Positions 24,606 through 36,600 of a stretch of 64,000 bases of DNA are shown piece by piece. The notes under the pieces were generated by a model that had not been told where the DNA came from, searched no databases, and was given only the letters and a program-made list of their open reading frames with translations. How positions within the stretch are numbered: position 1 is the first letter of the stretch; every line of letters starts with the position of its first letter. The position numbers were made by a program, and so were the translations under genes. This DNA comes from Tanypteryx hageni (lineage: Eukaryota; Arthropoda; Insecta; Odonata; Petaluridae), in assembly GCA_028673005.1 (NCBI GenBank), contig CM054113.1:65920850-65984849 (forward strand). The letters run 5' to 3'.

Positions 24606-24650
24606 TGACATCATGGATGATGATATTGACGATAAAGATGACACAAAACG
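24606..24650 (+). CDS. Clk: Clk exon with start codon (coding part 24613-24650)
   Basis: A TTTTAG acceptor precedes 24606. After 7 untranslated nt, ATG opens [12 protein letters not shown] and the exon ends CG before a GTTTGT donor. The acceptor means the 5'UTR begins in at least one further upstream exon, which I could not place with confidence. The acidic leader is typical of insect CLK. Confidence 0.9.
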
Positions 24651-27600
24651 GTTTGTACATTTTTTATTATTAACAAATAATATAAAAATAAACCGATGCA
24701 TTATCTAAAATTAACAATAACTAAATTGCTCTCATTCAACAGCAAATCTAGAAATCTAAGTGAAAAGAAAAGACGAGATCAGTTCAATATGCTCATAAAT
24801 GAATTAAGTTCCATGGTGTCCACAACCAACAGAAAAATGGACAAATCCACCGTGTTAAAATCAACGATTTCATTCTTAAAAAACCACAACGGTAAGCAGT
24901 GCTATACTTCTTCAATTCTATATGTTGTAGTCATTTTAAAGTTATTTGTATATGCTGTATATTTGTGGAATGAATTATCCCGTTTTATTTGCCAAAAGGA
25001 ATGTTAATTACAATTTAATTTACTGTCTGGTCAAAATCAGTTTTTACTTTCTGACCAGGCAGTTATGATATGACAATCCCTTAAATTAATCTCAAGTATT
25101 GTATCTGTCCTATCCAAGAAATTACTGTTCGGTCAAGAGCACATGAGATACAAGAAGATTGGAAGCCTTCATTTTTGTCTAATGAAGAATTTACTCATCT
25201 TATTTTAGAGGTAAGTGATTAATATTCTTTGATTGTGTATATGTAAAATATTTGTATTAAATTATAAAAACCTTTTCACTGTATCAAATACTAGTCTATA
25301 AATTGTGGAATAATTTTAATATAACGTTAACTAGTGGAATTTTGAATGCTATTCAGGTGAATATCATGCAATATTAAATGTGCGCCGTTTGTACATGCTT
25401 TCACTAATTTTCTATTTTCTCTTAATTATTTTAATTATTGTAAAGTTGTGTGCTAAATAACAGTTTTAGTCTATGAAAAACAACAAATTCACTCACATAT
25501 CTAAGAATTAAAAGTTGACAACTTTATATCATCTCAACTGCTGATAGCATAATCTTGTGGAATAATTCCATAATATGAAATGACAACACTTGTTAATTTT
25601 CCACTATAGGTTATAATGTCCTAATTATGATGCTAAGCATTGAAACCTAGGTAGTGAAATTATAACCTATAGTGGAAAATTACAAAGTGTTCTCATTTCA
25701 TATTAACAATTTTATGTTTTGCATTGAATTGGTTTTAAGAATAATTTCATGAAAAGTTTTAAATATTTAATAAAAAACAATTTAGACCAAATTTTTATTC
25801 AAATAAAAAAATAAGCACTACTTTTTAAAAAATTGTCATATCTGCTAATATAATGGTATAATAAAAAATTATTATGACAATTTATTGTCAATAATTTTTT
25901 CAAATATTAACATGTACGACCTAGCATACCTTTCCTGTGCTAGTGTAACATGTTTACATTTGCATTGTTACATATTTCACTCCCAGGAGTTTCAAGAGAT
26001 TTTACCCATAGCATGTTTTACATTTAAAATTTTGCTTTTGTTTTGTATTCTGCTAGCATAGTTGAGCATTTGGCTTGTGAGTTATTTTTCAAATAGTAAC
26101 AGCATTGCATTATGTATCTGAGAACTTGCAATTCCATCAAGCTTTAAAATCCTTCGTGGTACAGGTCTTGTTGGCGAAAAATCTTCCTAAGATCTTGCGA
26201 AGTACACCTGAGCAGTCTTTGTTTATAATAGCGATCTATAAAGGCCAAGGGATTTAATATTTAAACAAATGGCCTAAAATTCACACTGTGATTAAAATTA
26301 TGATCTAGTTAATGCTGCAAGTCATTTACTTTACATACATCTTTTGATAGGTAATTGGTATGTTGATTAATTTTCATTAGATAAAAACTGGCTACATGTT
26401 GTGCCTCAAGCACCATATTTTGCACAGAACATTTAGTTTTTGCAGAACTATTCAAAATAAGACGATAAGAACTGCAACAACAACAATATGCTTAGTAGCT
26501 TAATGACTCGAGTCTGGAAAGATACCAAGATTTTATTCTCCTTAACAAAATTTGTGTATAAAGTTAAGCCTCAGACTATAGATCGTTGTCTTGGGTGTTT
26601 GATATGCATGCAGTCATATGATTGTCTCCAAATGTGTGAAATTTGGAATTACTAGAAATTATTTGTTGGAAATACACAAGTGAATTAACATAAAAGCGAA
26701 TTTTTTAGGTAAAGTGACCCAGCCAAGAGGATATTTTTCATGCTATTTATGCATAAAGAAATAACTTCTATCAGTTTAAATCATTTTTATCATATTATTT
26801 CAGGCACTGGATGGCTTTATTATTGTGTTCTCTGGGAATTCAGGGAGAATTCTATATATATCAGAAGGTGTTACCTCATTGCTCGGACATCTGCCACCCG
26901 ACCTTATACAGCAGCGCAGCTCTCTCCTAGACTTAGCATCTGACCATGACCGGTCAAAACTTAGACGTTTACTGCAAAATCTACCTACCGCCCATTCATC
27001 TAACTCTTCATCAAAAATTGAAAGTGGTTCTAACCACTTTGGTCACCTCCTCCGCCCACCGAATACCAAAATTTCAAATTTCGAAGGCCATGAGGAAGTG
27101 AGCCCACATGATCAATACTCAAACAACGAGGATAAAGGTACCTTTCTTCTTAGATGTTGTTAAAATGTGTTCTTAAATTATATGTACTCCATGTACTTGC
27201 ATATTTTTGTTGCTTTTTTTGAGGAAATTCATTCCAGTTTTACTCAAGAAAATGTATGCACTACATTTGGAAGTGCTTTGGAAATGCGGTGAAACTTCCT
27301 CTAACATGGAGATTATGTTGTAGGATGCCATGTTACTGGAATCTACGTTGAGGGAATGGGGAATGGGAAGAAATAGGGCTAGGTTCCATGATTGAAAAAA
27401 TAAATTCTGCAAATAGTATTTGCTAAATAAAACAATGATTTTGCTCATTATTCCTTTCATACAGATTATATAATATGTAAATTAATGATGTGAAGTACTA
27501 TGATTCAAGAAAAAGCATTTAAAAAATACTTGTCTCAAGTATCTCCAATAGCTGCAACAAGGTTATTTAAAAACAAGAAATCCAAACCAGGACTAATGCA

Positions 27601-30600
27601 GGCTGGTTTCCCAAAGTTGACATCCTGAATTGATTACTTATATTGACAGGAAATGTTTCAGTATGTGTTAGTCATTTCAAGGAATTCTCATACCATAAAT
27701 ACCATTTGTAATTCATAGTTGATCAATGATAGAGAAAAATTGGTAAACAAAATAATAGAGCATTATCTGGTTTAAAATAGTAAAAGCAATGTTAAAATCT
27801 CTATTTGACATATTTTTCATGTACGTATGTTTTAAATAAACAAATTAAATAAATAAGTGTTACTGTTTATATGCTAATATGTATGGATCAACTCTTCATT
27901 ACTGGAGGGTAGTCGAGCGGAAAAGAAAATAGCCCATTTGTTCACTCGTTTATGCTCAAGTCAAGTTCGGTAATAATTATCTCCATGGCAACAATCTGAT
28001 AAAATGTGATTTAATATGCAAAACTGCTATGTTCAAGAAAATGTGCTCAATTATCAAAATTCTGTGATTAGAATTAGAGTCTACATTCTTTTCTCATTAG
28101 AACAGTACAAACCTCGCTCCGATATCACAATTTTAAGGTACTTTCAAGTATTAAAGAAAACATCTCTGCACGATGGATTTGAGACTTTCTATGTAAAACA
28201 TATAGGGAAAAAACATTTCTGGAATCGAACCTGGGACTTCAGTATTCACCAAATAAAATAAAGCCCAGTAGTGGGGCTTGGCATCACAAGCCTCATACCA
28301 AGTTTCATGAAAATCTGTCCATTTATGCAAAAGTTATTAGTAGGGGACACACACACACAGACAGGACCATTTCATAAGGCTATGTTTTCTTTGGAAAACA
28401 GCCTAAAAACCAGATATGCAATTTGGCTACAGTGGTAATTTACCAAAAATAGATTCTAAAGTTTTTTTAGAATCTATTTTTTTAATTAGATAGCTCTTAT
28501 CAATTATGAATTTTTCACCAGTTGGATTTTCCAAGTAGTTCATAGATTTCCCACCAGGTGGCTTTGATTTTGGAAAATTCGTAATTTTGAAATGTATTGT
28601 AGCCAAGCTACTGAAGTTACAGGAGTCAAGTTTTCACACATGGGAATGTCTAGTGAGGATCTACATTCTAATGGTACAGGTTGTCCTCTCCCCAATGTAC
28701 AGGTTGTCCTCTCCCCAATGGGGGAGGCAAACCAGATCCCAGAAAATTTTTAAAAAGGCATACCGCCACCTCTTACTGTAGCAAGGGTATCTTACTTTGT
28801 TTTAACACGTTCAACCCGGCGTGGGTCACCGGTGAGTCACAACTACATCATTCTGTACGGCGGCAAAATGTTGCAGAGAAATTGATAAACATCAAATAAG
28901 TTAGTGAAATGTATTTAAAATAGCAAGTACTACATAGGTACATAGCCGCCCGATACAGAATATCTGTGGTGGTCACCCCGATTTTTAAGGATTTTTGTCA
29001 AAATTACGCGCCGGGTTGAACGTGTTAAATAAAACACCTGTTTTTATTCAAATTTATAATTCATTGTTCATTCATTTCTAAATAAACATCATATTAACAG
29101 TTTTAATAATCTATTTTACTATATTCAAATAATAAATATAAAATATTACGTAAAATAAAATATATTAGCCCCTATTCATTTGCCTACGCCTACCTTAAGG
29201 TAAATCAGCTATTGCATACAGTATAAAAAATATTTGTAATTTTCCTCTATGTAATACGTATTTACTCGAATCCAAGACAATGGTTTTTCCCAAATTTCAG
29301 CTTGTGAAAATCTGGTGTCGTCTTAAATTCGAGTGTGAATTCGTATACTGTCAATATAGTGCAGTAAATTGATTGACAACTGTCAGTTGACTTCCAGTCA
29401 CTGTCGTTCACAGGTCGCCCCTGAAGATGCCTATGTTGTGGGCGAAATGCATTGGGCTTTATAATCCCCTCTTTTTTTTGGCTTAAGGAGTTCACGCTAC
29501 TAAAACATCGATTGGGCCAAAAGTTTTTGAGCTACCACATAACAGTCTCAATACAAGTTTATTACAGTAATACAATATGTGGGTATTAAGGACCAATCAC
29601 CTCTGTAGCTTTGTATCTGAATGCAAATTGAAATTGATCACTACAAGTATAATTTTATCTGTGTAATTAAGGAAGGCACTAGTGGCTATGGAACAGTATT
29701 ATATAAATCATATATAATCAGTACTTCTATAGATGGCATAGCAATTTGTCCTGTACCACACCAGTTATGGGCTGAATGAAATATAATAAAGATACCTGAT
29801 AAAATTTAGTTAAAAGTGCAATTTTGATAATTTTTTGCAATTTGTCCATTCAATATCAAACCATGTAAAAGCAAATCAAACCACCATGTTTATAAAAGTT
29901 CCTCACATGTTAGGGCACCTTATAAAAGTGAATCCACATTGCAGGAAGTTGTGTTCGAGGAACTTTTATTGTACTTTCAATATTCAAAAGAAGGAGAATT
30001 ATGAATGTAATCTTTACTGAAGCTATTTATTTGTTCAGATAACTTTTTCATTGTTATGCCCTTGTTGTGACTCTTACATTAAGCATCAGTGTCATTAATT
30101 AGCCTTGTACTATTTTCTTTTAAGTCGCCAGCTTGTTATCCCCATTCTATTTCTTAGAACACTGATATTTTTTTGTATTTATCCTTTTATGGAATTTTGC
30201 ACATTTTTAAGTACAATAGCTGGGTAACTTGTATTGATTTAATTGGTTGCAGTGTATGTATTTGGATTTATTATTCTAGGCACATTTTAAACTCATGCAA
30301 TTGTATTTTTCAGAAAATCATGTATCGTTCTCTTGCCATCTTCGCAGAGGTGATCATGATGTCTGCGGGGAAGTTATGTACGAATTGGTTCGCTTTATCG
30401 GATACTTCAGTAAGTTCATATTATATTGTCATAGGGTACTTGATTTCTTTTATTATTTTCAATTTTCTCATCATTTTGTAAGCTTTTCAATTTGACAAAA
30501 AAGTCATTTTGTGAGGAAAAGTATCCTAATATTTTTGAATAATAATTCTTTCATAGCTGGATCAATTTTTATAGATGGGGTAAACTTAAAGATATTGTCT

Positions 30601-33600
30601 AGCTTTTGTTGTCCAGGATTGCTAATTGATTAAGAGAGTGGCTTATTGAAAAGTATGATGCGCATTATTTGTATTGGAGTTTTAGCATTTGTTGACTTTT
30701 TGAAGCTAAAAAGAGTCCATCCTTGTGAAAGTTTAAAACTAAATGATTATAAACTTGATAGTATGATAAAGATGTTCATAGGTTTGTGGTACAAGTGCCA
30801 ATGTTGTATTTTTTCACTATGACTAAATAAGCATTATGAAATAAAAACTAACCAGGAGTATGTTTACTCAAATAATGTTCAATGAATGTGACTAATTTTC
30901 TTCATTTTTTGACATAGGGTCAGACATAGATGCTGGAGAATTGGAAGATGAAGTATCTAGCAGTGGTAAATTTTCTCAATACCAGTCAGAAGTATCAGAT
31001 ATAAAGTAAGTAGTTTTTATTTTCTCGCCTAATGGGCAAACTTTCAAGTACAGTAGGTTCCGCTTAATGTGATCACATTGGGTTTATGGAAATTGATAAG
31101 ATTAAGCAGCTGATAACAATAAACGACACTTTCAAAAAATTTGTTGGGATTATAATAAACATAATAAAAATGTTTTACTTAATCTTATTTATTTTACTTT
31201 CACACTGTTACTTGCAGATTGTAAATAAAAAATAAATATGACAAATTCCATATCTCATTTATCTAACACAAGTGACATCAATTCTAATAAATCATATTCT
31301 GAAATTAAAAATTATTTTAGAGAGAAGAAACAATATACATATGTCCAGCATAAATATTATTTACTTTGTAAAATACCTATCCAGTTTTTGCTGCTTTAAA
31401 TCCTTTGTAATTAAATTTTCAATTCGCTGTTGTAAATTATAAAATTGTTATAGTCATCACTACTTTCCCCCTTGAGTTCTAATGCACTCCGCAATATTTG
31501 AAGGGATTTTTTTTATTTCTTCAGCATTTGGGGTAAATTGATGAGCTTTGGTATCTTCATTAACCGAATTTTCATCATCTTCAATTACAGGTTTGTTGGG
31601 TTTTATATAATCAACCCTTACCATAAGATCACCTGTTGTTGCAATATCTTCATCAATTTTCACCCACGCCTCAAAATCTGAAGAATTAATGAAGCTATTT
31701 TCTATTGAAGGCATAGTTATGTTTTCGTCAATATTTTTTGCGACACTTGACTGACTAAAACCTTCTTTATGAAAACAGTTTCTGATTGTTTTTTTTTAAT
31801 ATTAACTCCCAGGAACTAGCCATCATATGCACTGAATCTAGTTAGCTCCACTGAAAAGAATGGTTATATTCACTTGTATCCTATTTTTAAATTGATAATA
31901 ATAAGCGGCTGATGTGATCACATTAAGTGGAGGAAATTACATTTCTTACACTAAATTTTGTTTTGGAATCCTATATTTGATAACAATTAGTGGCTGATAA
32001 CAATAACTAGTCATAATATTAAGCAGAACCTACTGTATAGTTGTTACTATCTTATTACTACAAATATCCATTTGTGAAAGTTTCAATACCAATTGCAAAT
32101 GTTTAGCTTTTATTATTTCTAAAGTAATTGCTGTGAATTATTTGTCACCTTTATAGATTAGTTCATGTGAAAATGCCATTGTCCAATATTATTTCTTGTT
32201 TACTATTAAGGAGCTATTCATCATATATACTCCATTTTTTCTTTTTCTGTAACTTTTCCTTCTTTATTTAAATGTTTGAATTTCTAATATCTGTTACCTT
32301 AATCTTTTAAAAGAATATAACTGTTGTTTAGTTCCAAAATCATATATTTCTTACAGTCATGGTGATGCTCATCATATTAATTCAAGTTGTAATCATAATA
32401 TCATTATCTTAAATACCAGTTCCACTTGCACATTTAATATTTTGAATTGGCAGATATTGATATAAATTAAATTTATTTAGATTTTCCATCACTCACTTTA
32501 AAGCTTTAATGTGTATTGGATTATCTCTTTCTCTTTTATAAGGATGTATTTTTCCTCGATTTTGTGAGTGAATTAATTATATCCTAATTTGAGGTTCCAG
32601 CTGATCTCCTTATTGTGGTCTTAAAAATCATATATTTTAGTGACAGAAATGATTGGATGGACAATTTTGATTGATGATGCGTTTTTTCTCTTCCAATAGG
32701 CAAGTTTTTGTAGGAACCGGGCGCCTTCAAACACCTCAACTCATTCGGGAGGTGTCAGTTGTGGACTCTTCAAAAAGTGAATTCACTTCTCGACATAGCC
32801 TTGAATGGAAGTTTCTTTTCCTTGATCACAGGTACCGTAATTGTTTTCACCTTATAAAATGATTTTATCTATAGAAGTGGCAGCCTTAAGAAAGTTTTTT
32901 TATTTAGAACTATTTGGAGGTTTGACATTTTCACCATAATTTATGGAATGGTTATGTTATGCATCTCACCTGTAAAACTGAAACTATCATTTGAGTTGTA
33001 CTCGCATGCTATATTTCTATCATTTCCAATCTTGTGGTAGCAATGAAAGGGAAAAATATTTAGTGAAATGAAATTTTATGCAATTTTCAGAGCCCCTCCT
33101 ATAATTGGGTACCTGCCATTTGAAGTGCTTGGCACTTCTGGATATGACTACTACCATGTGGATGATTTAGACCAAGTGGTTGTGTGTCATGAAAAATGTA
33201 AGTGATTCACACTTGTGAATTTTATTCTCTCTCACGTAATTGACTCGCTGTTGAAATTTTAAAAGTGCTCTTATAAAATTATTTGATTTCTTGCACACAT
33301 TATAACAAATGAAGCACACACAGCAAAAGGGATCCAAATTCTCTAAAACAAAGAAAGTGAAAACATCTATGCAACATATATATATTTAGTAACTTTAATT
33401 AAATTCCCAAAACAGTAAGGGAAATTATGAAAAATATCATAAGCTTATTAGCTAATCATAAATTTTAATTGTTTACTCTGTTTTTCATCGTTTTAATTTT
33501 TTTAACATTTGGCTCAAAGGGAGAGAAGTTTCTGGATCTGTTGGCTCTTGCTTGATTGAATATAAATAATACATCTTTGTTCATGGTACATGTCAACAGC

Positions 33601-36600
33601 CTATTTGAAAAAACTTGAAAATATTGAACTGTTGTTGATTTTCTGAAAAGTTTTATGTTGGCAATAATGAAGGAGGGTATATTAGCTGCTTCACATGATC
33701 CTATCAGACATTGTGTCATATGATTGTATTTTGAGTTTGTGTATAGCAGCTGTATATTATATTGTCCGTTATCGTAATTCAGACACGATTAGGGAAGAGC
33801 AGTCACAGTTTGCTCTTCATGTTAATTATATCTTCATGATCAGTTAATTTAAAAATTAAAATCATTCATCAACACTATCAACGATTTTTACAGCCTATTT
33901 TGCATACTTTTAAATTTTTTCCATAACTTTTAGTTAACATTTGTCTTTTGTGACACAAATGTTTCATTATAAGCAAAATATTATTTTTGTAATATTTGAT
34001 TGCTTGATTAAAATTATTGGTTGTGTGACTCTTATCTATTAAATATTCATTAATATCTATAAATTTAAATAATTATTTAACAAACTATTTGCTATTTGAA
34101 TATAATTTATAATAACTTCATATTTTTATTTTTGCATATTTTAGTGATGCAAAAGGGGGAAGGCACCTCTTGCTACTACAGGTTTCTGACGAAGGGTCAG
34201 CAGTGGATTTGGCTGCAAACACGTTTCTATATAACTTACCATCAATGGAACTCAAAACCAGAGTTCATTGTATGCACACATAGGCTTGTCAGGTATTAAT
34301 AGATAATTAATATTTGCCATTTTGCCTCGAGGATCAGTGGTCATTATACTGTTTTTTTTTAAATAAAATTACCAAGTTAAAAATAAAATTTAAATTTCTT
34401 ATATAGTCCTCAATATCCTTTGTTAAGGTATCATTGACTCTCACAAAGAGATTGAAATCAAAGTTTTCATCAAATTTTAAAAATGTTGTTGTTGAGAAAC
34501 TATTTTAGTTTGCTTCATCACAAGCACTTCAATGCTGTAAATAAAATTGTCTCACGTCACTGTTCCCAGTCATCTTTGTGTTACTCTTGAGATTTATGAA
34601 ATTTTCTTTGGCATTGGTATTGCGGAGAATCTTAGCCACTTGAAGAAAAGAGCTAATTTCTTGAGGTATCAATTTATTGACTCTCCTGTGTTTTATTTTT
34701 AGTAAAATATAATTTTAAAAAATGGTATAGTAGGTTATAATAAATAAGGAATCTTGAAAACTTTCTGAAATCACAAAATCCTTATACAGGCATGCCTTGT
34801 TTAGCGCATGTTCATTGAATGCGTTTTCGATGTAGTGCAATTGGCGTCTCAATTTTTATTTAGGAAATAAAGCTCTTAAATGGCTACAGTCTGTTAATAC
34901 ACTCCCAACTTTTTTCTTACTTACCTTTACTTCTTTGTTCCATTGATACTCGGTTATGTGTTATACACTAATTAAAGACATCTGTTGTTATTTATGTTTT
35001 TTGCTTTATTTCTATTTCACCTGTTGACTTTTACTGTTTTTACATTGGTTTTGCAGTGATGTAAACATTGGAAATTTTGCACTTGTTAATGTTACTGTTG
35101 GAATGGTTAGGGATAGATTCGCTTTGGGTGGGTTTTTGCTTTGAGGTTGGTTAGATTAGGTTCATGACTGAATTTTAACCTTCTTAATCTATATTCATCT
35201 GTACTATGGTAAAGTTTCATTTATTTAGGTTGATACAACAATAAAAGAGAAGCACAAATACGTTTTGGCACTTTTGCAATCTGCTTTTACAATTTTTTTA
35301 ACCTTGTTTTCATTTTCACTGGCCAATCACCATCCAAGGTCTTCGGTTTTGATGTCATTAATTCAATTCTGATGCACCATAGTTAATTTTCTTCATTTCT
35401 AGTGCCAAATAAAATTTAACAGCAAATAGCAGAAAGGTAATTTAAATTAATCATTAGTAAAACATTAGATGATCATGTATCCAAAATGGTCAAAACCTGA
35501 ACCATTTATAATAATAGATATTTTCGGATAATGAATGTCTCAAGCTGTAAACAGCTCGTCTAACAAAAAATGTTTTTGCCAAGATATGGCAAAAATAAAT
35601 GATAATATCAACGAATTAAACATAGTGAATTTTTTGGCACATTTTGCTTCCAGCATGAGTGCCTATTGGCTTCTTTTCATTTGTCTGTACTCATGTTCAT
35701 TCTCAGCTTCTACCAAATGGATTTTCTTGGCATTTGGTAAGGCAAAGGCAATTAGAAAATGATATAAATGGTTCACATAACCCAGTTGGGGGCATCACTC
35801 TACTAGAAACAAAAACAAACAAACTTTCTGTTTATCATTAAAATCAAATAAAGTCATAATTCACTTTGAATTTCAGCAATTACTTGCATGGTTATTTATT
35901 TGTTGTCAATGAAAACAGTCTTCATAGTAACTGAAGTAAACAAGATCTATTATAATTACAAAAATACGTTTAATTTCCTTTCGTGTGCATTCAGCATATA
36001 GTAAATGGATGAAACTGGATTATCAAGGATGAAGAAAATACATTTATTTATCTTTTATGCACACTAAGCATTCTGTAAGTGAAAAGAAATGGATGATTTA
36101 CGACGAAGGAATAAATGTAAACGTAAAGATTACAACTACTTAGAGTGAGATATATTTAAATAATTTTTGATTCTTTGATTAATTAGAACTGATTAGAAAA
36201 TAAATTGGTACACTATCAAAAATTTAATATTTCCTTGGCATTATTTTTTCCGCATTTGGATGTTTTCATTATTTGAATATTCAGAAAAAATGATCTTCTA
36301 CTGTCATAATAAATATTAAGTAAGTATTAATAAATAACATTTTCAATAATATTAATGTGTATTACACATCTTTTGCTTATTTTATTTTAAAACATAACTT
36401 TACAGCAGTATATAGGATGATAAAATTTCTGACTAATAAAAATCAATTCGGTTAAGAACTACATATGTCATAAAATGTTCGTTTAGTGCAAATTTCATTA
36501 GCGCATAAATCTTCCGGAACACATCAGGTTTAAAAATTAAATACTATTCTACACCATAAACTTAAAGGCAATAACAGTTCATGGGTATGTATATTTTTAG

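Larger units (their letters stand above)
24651..26803 (+). other. Clk introns 1-3
   Basis: Introns 24651-24742, 24892-25118 and 25211-26803. The third holds a 50-bp-arm foldback (25571-25705). Otherwise it is AT-rich with no coding or RNA gene that I can support. Confidence 0.7.
27138..30313 (+). other. Clk intron 4
   Basis: 3.2 kb. It contains a retroposon tail (about 28256-28400), a small hairpin (28445-28481), a 23-bp tandem duplication (28674-28719), a piggyBac MITE (28806-29024) and one terminus of a pogo-like element near 29255. No gene seen. Confidence 0.7.
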
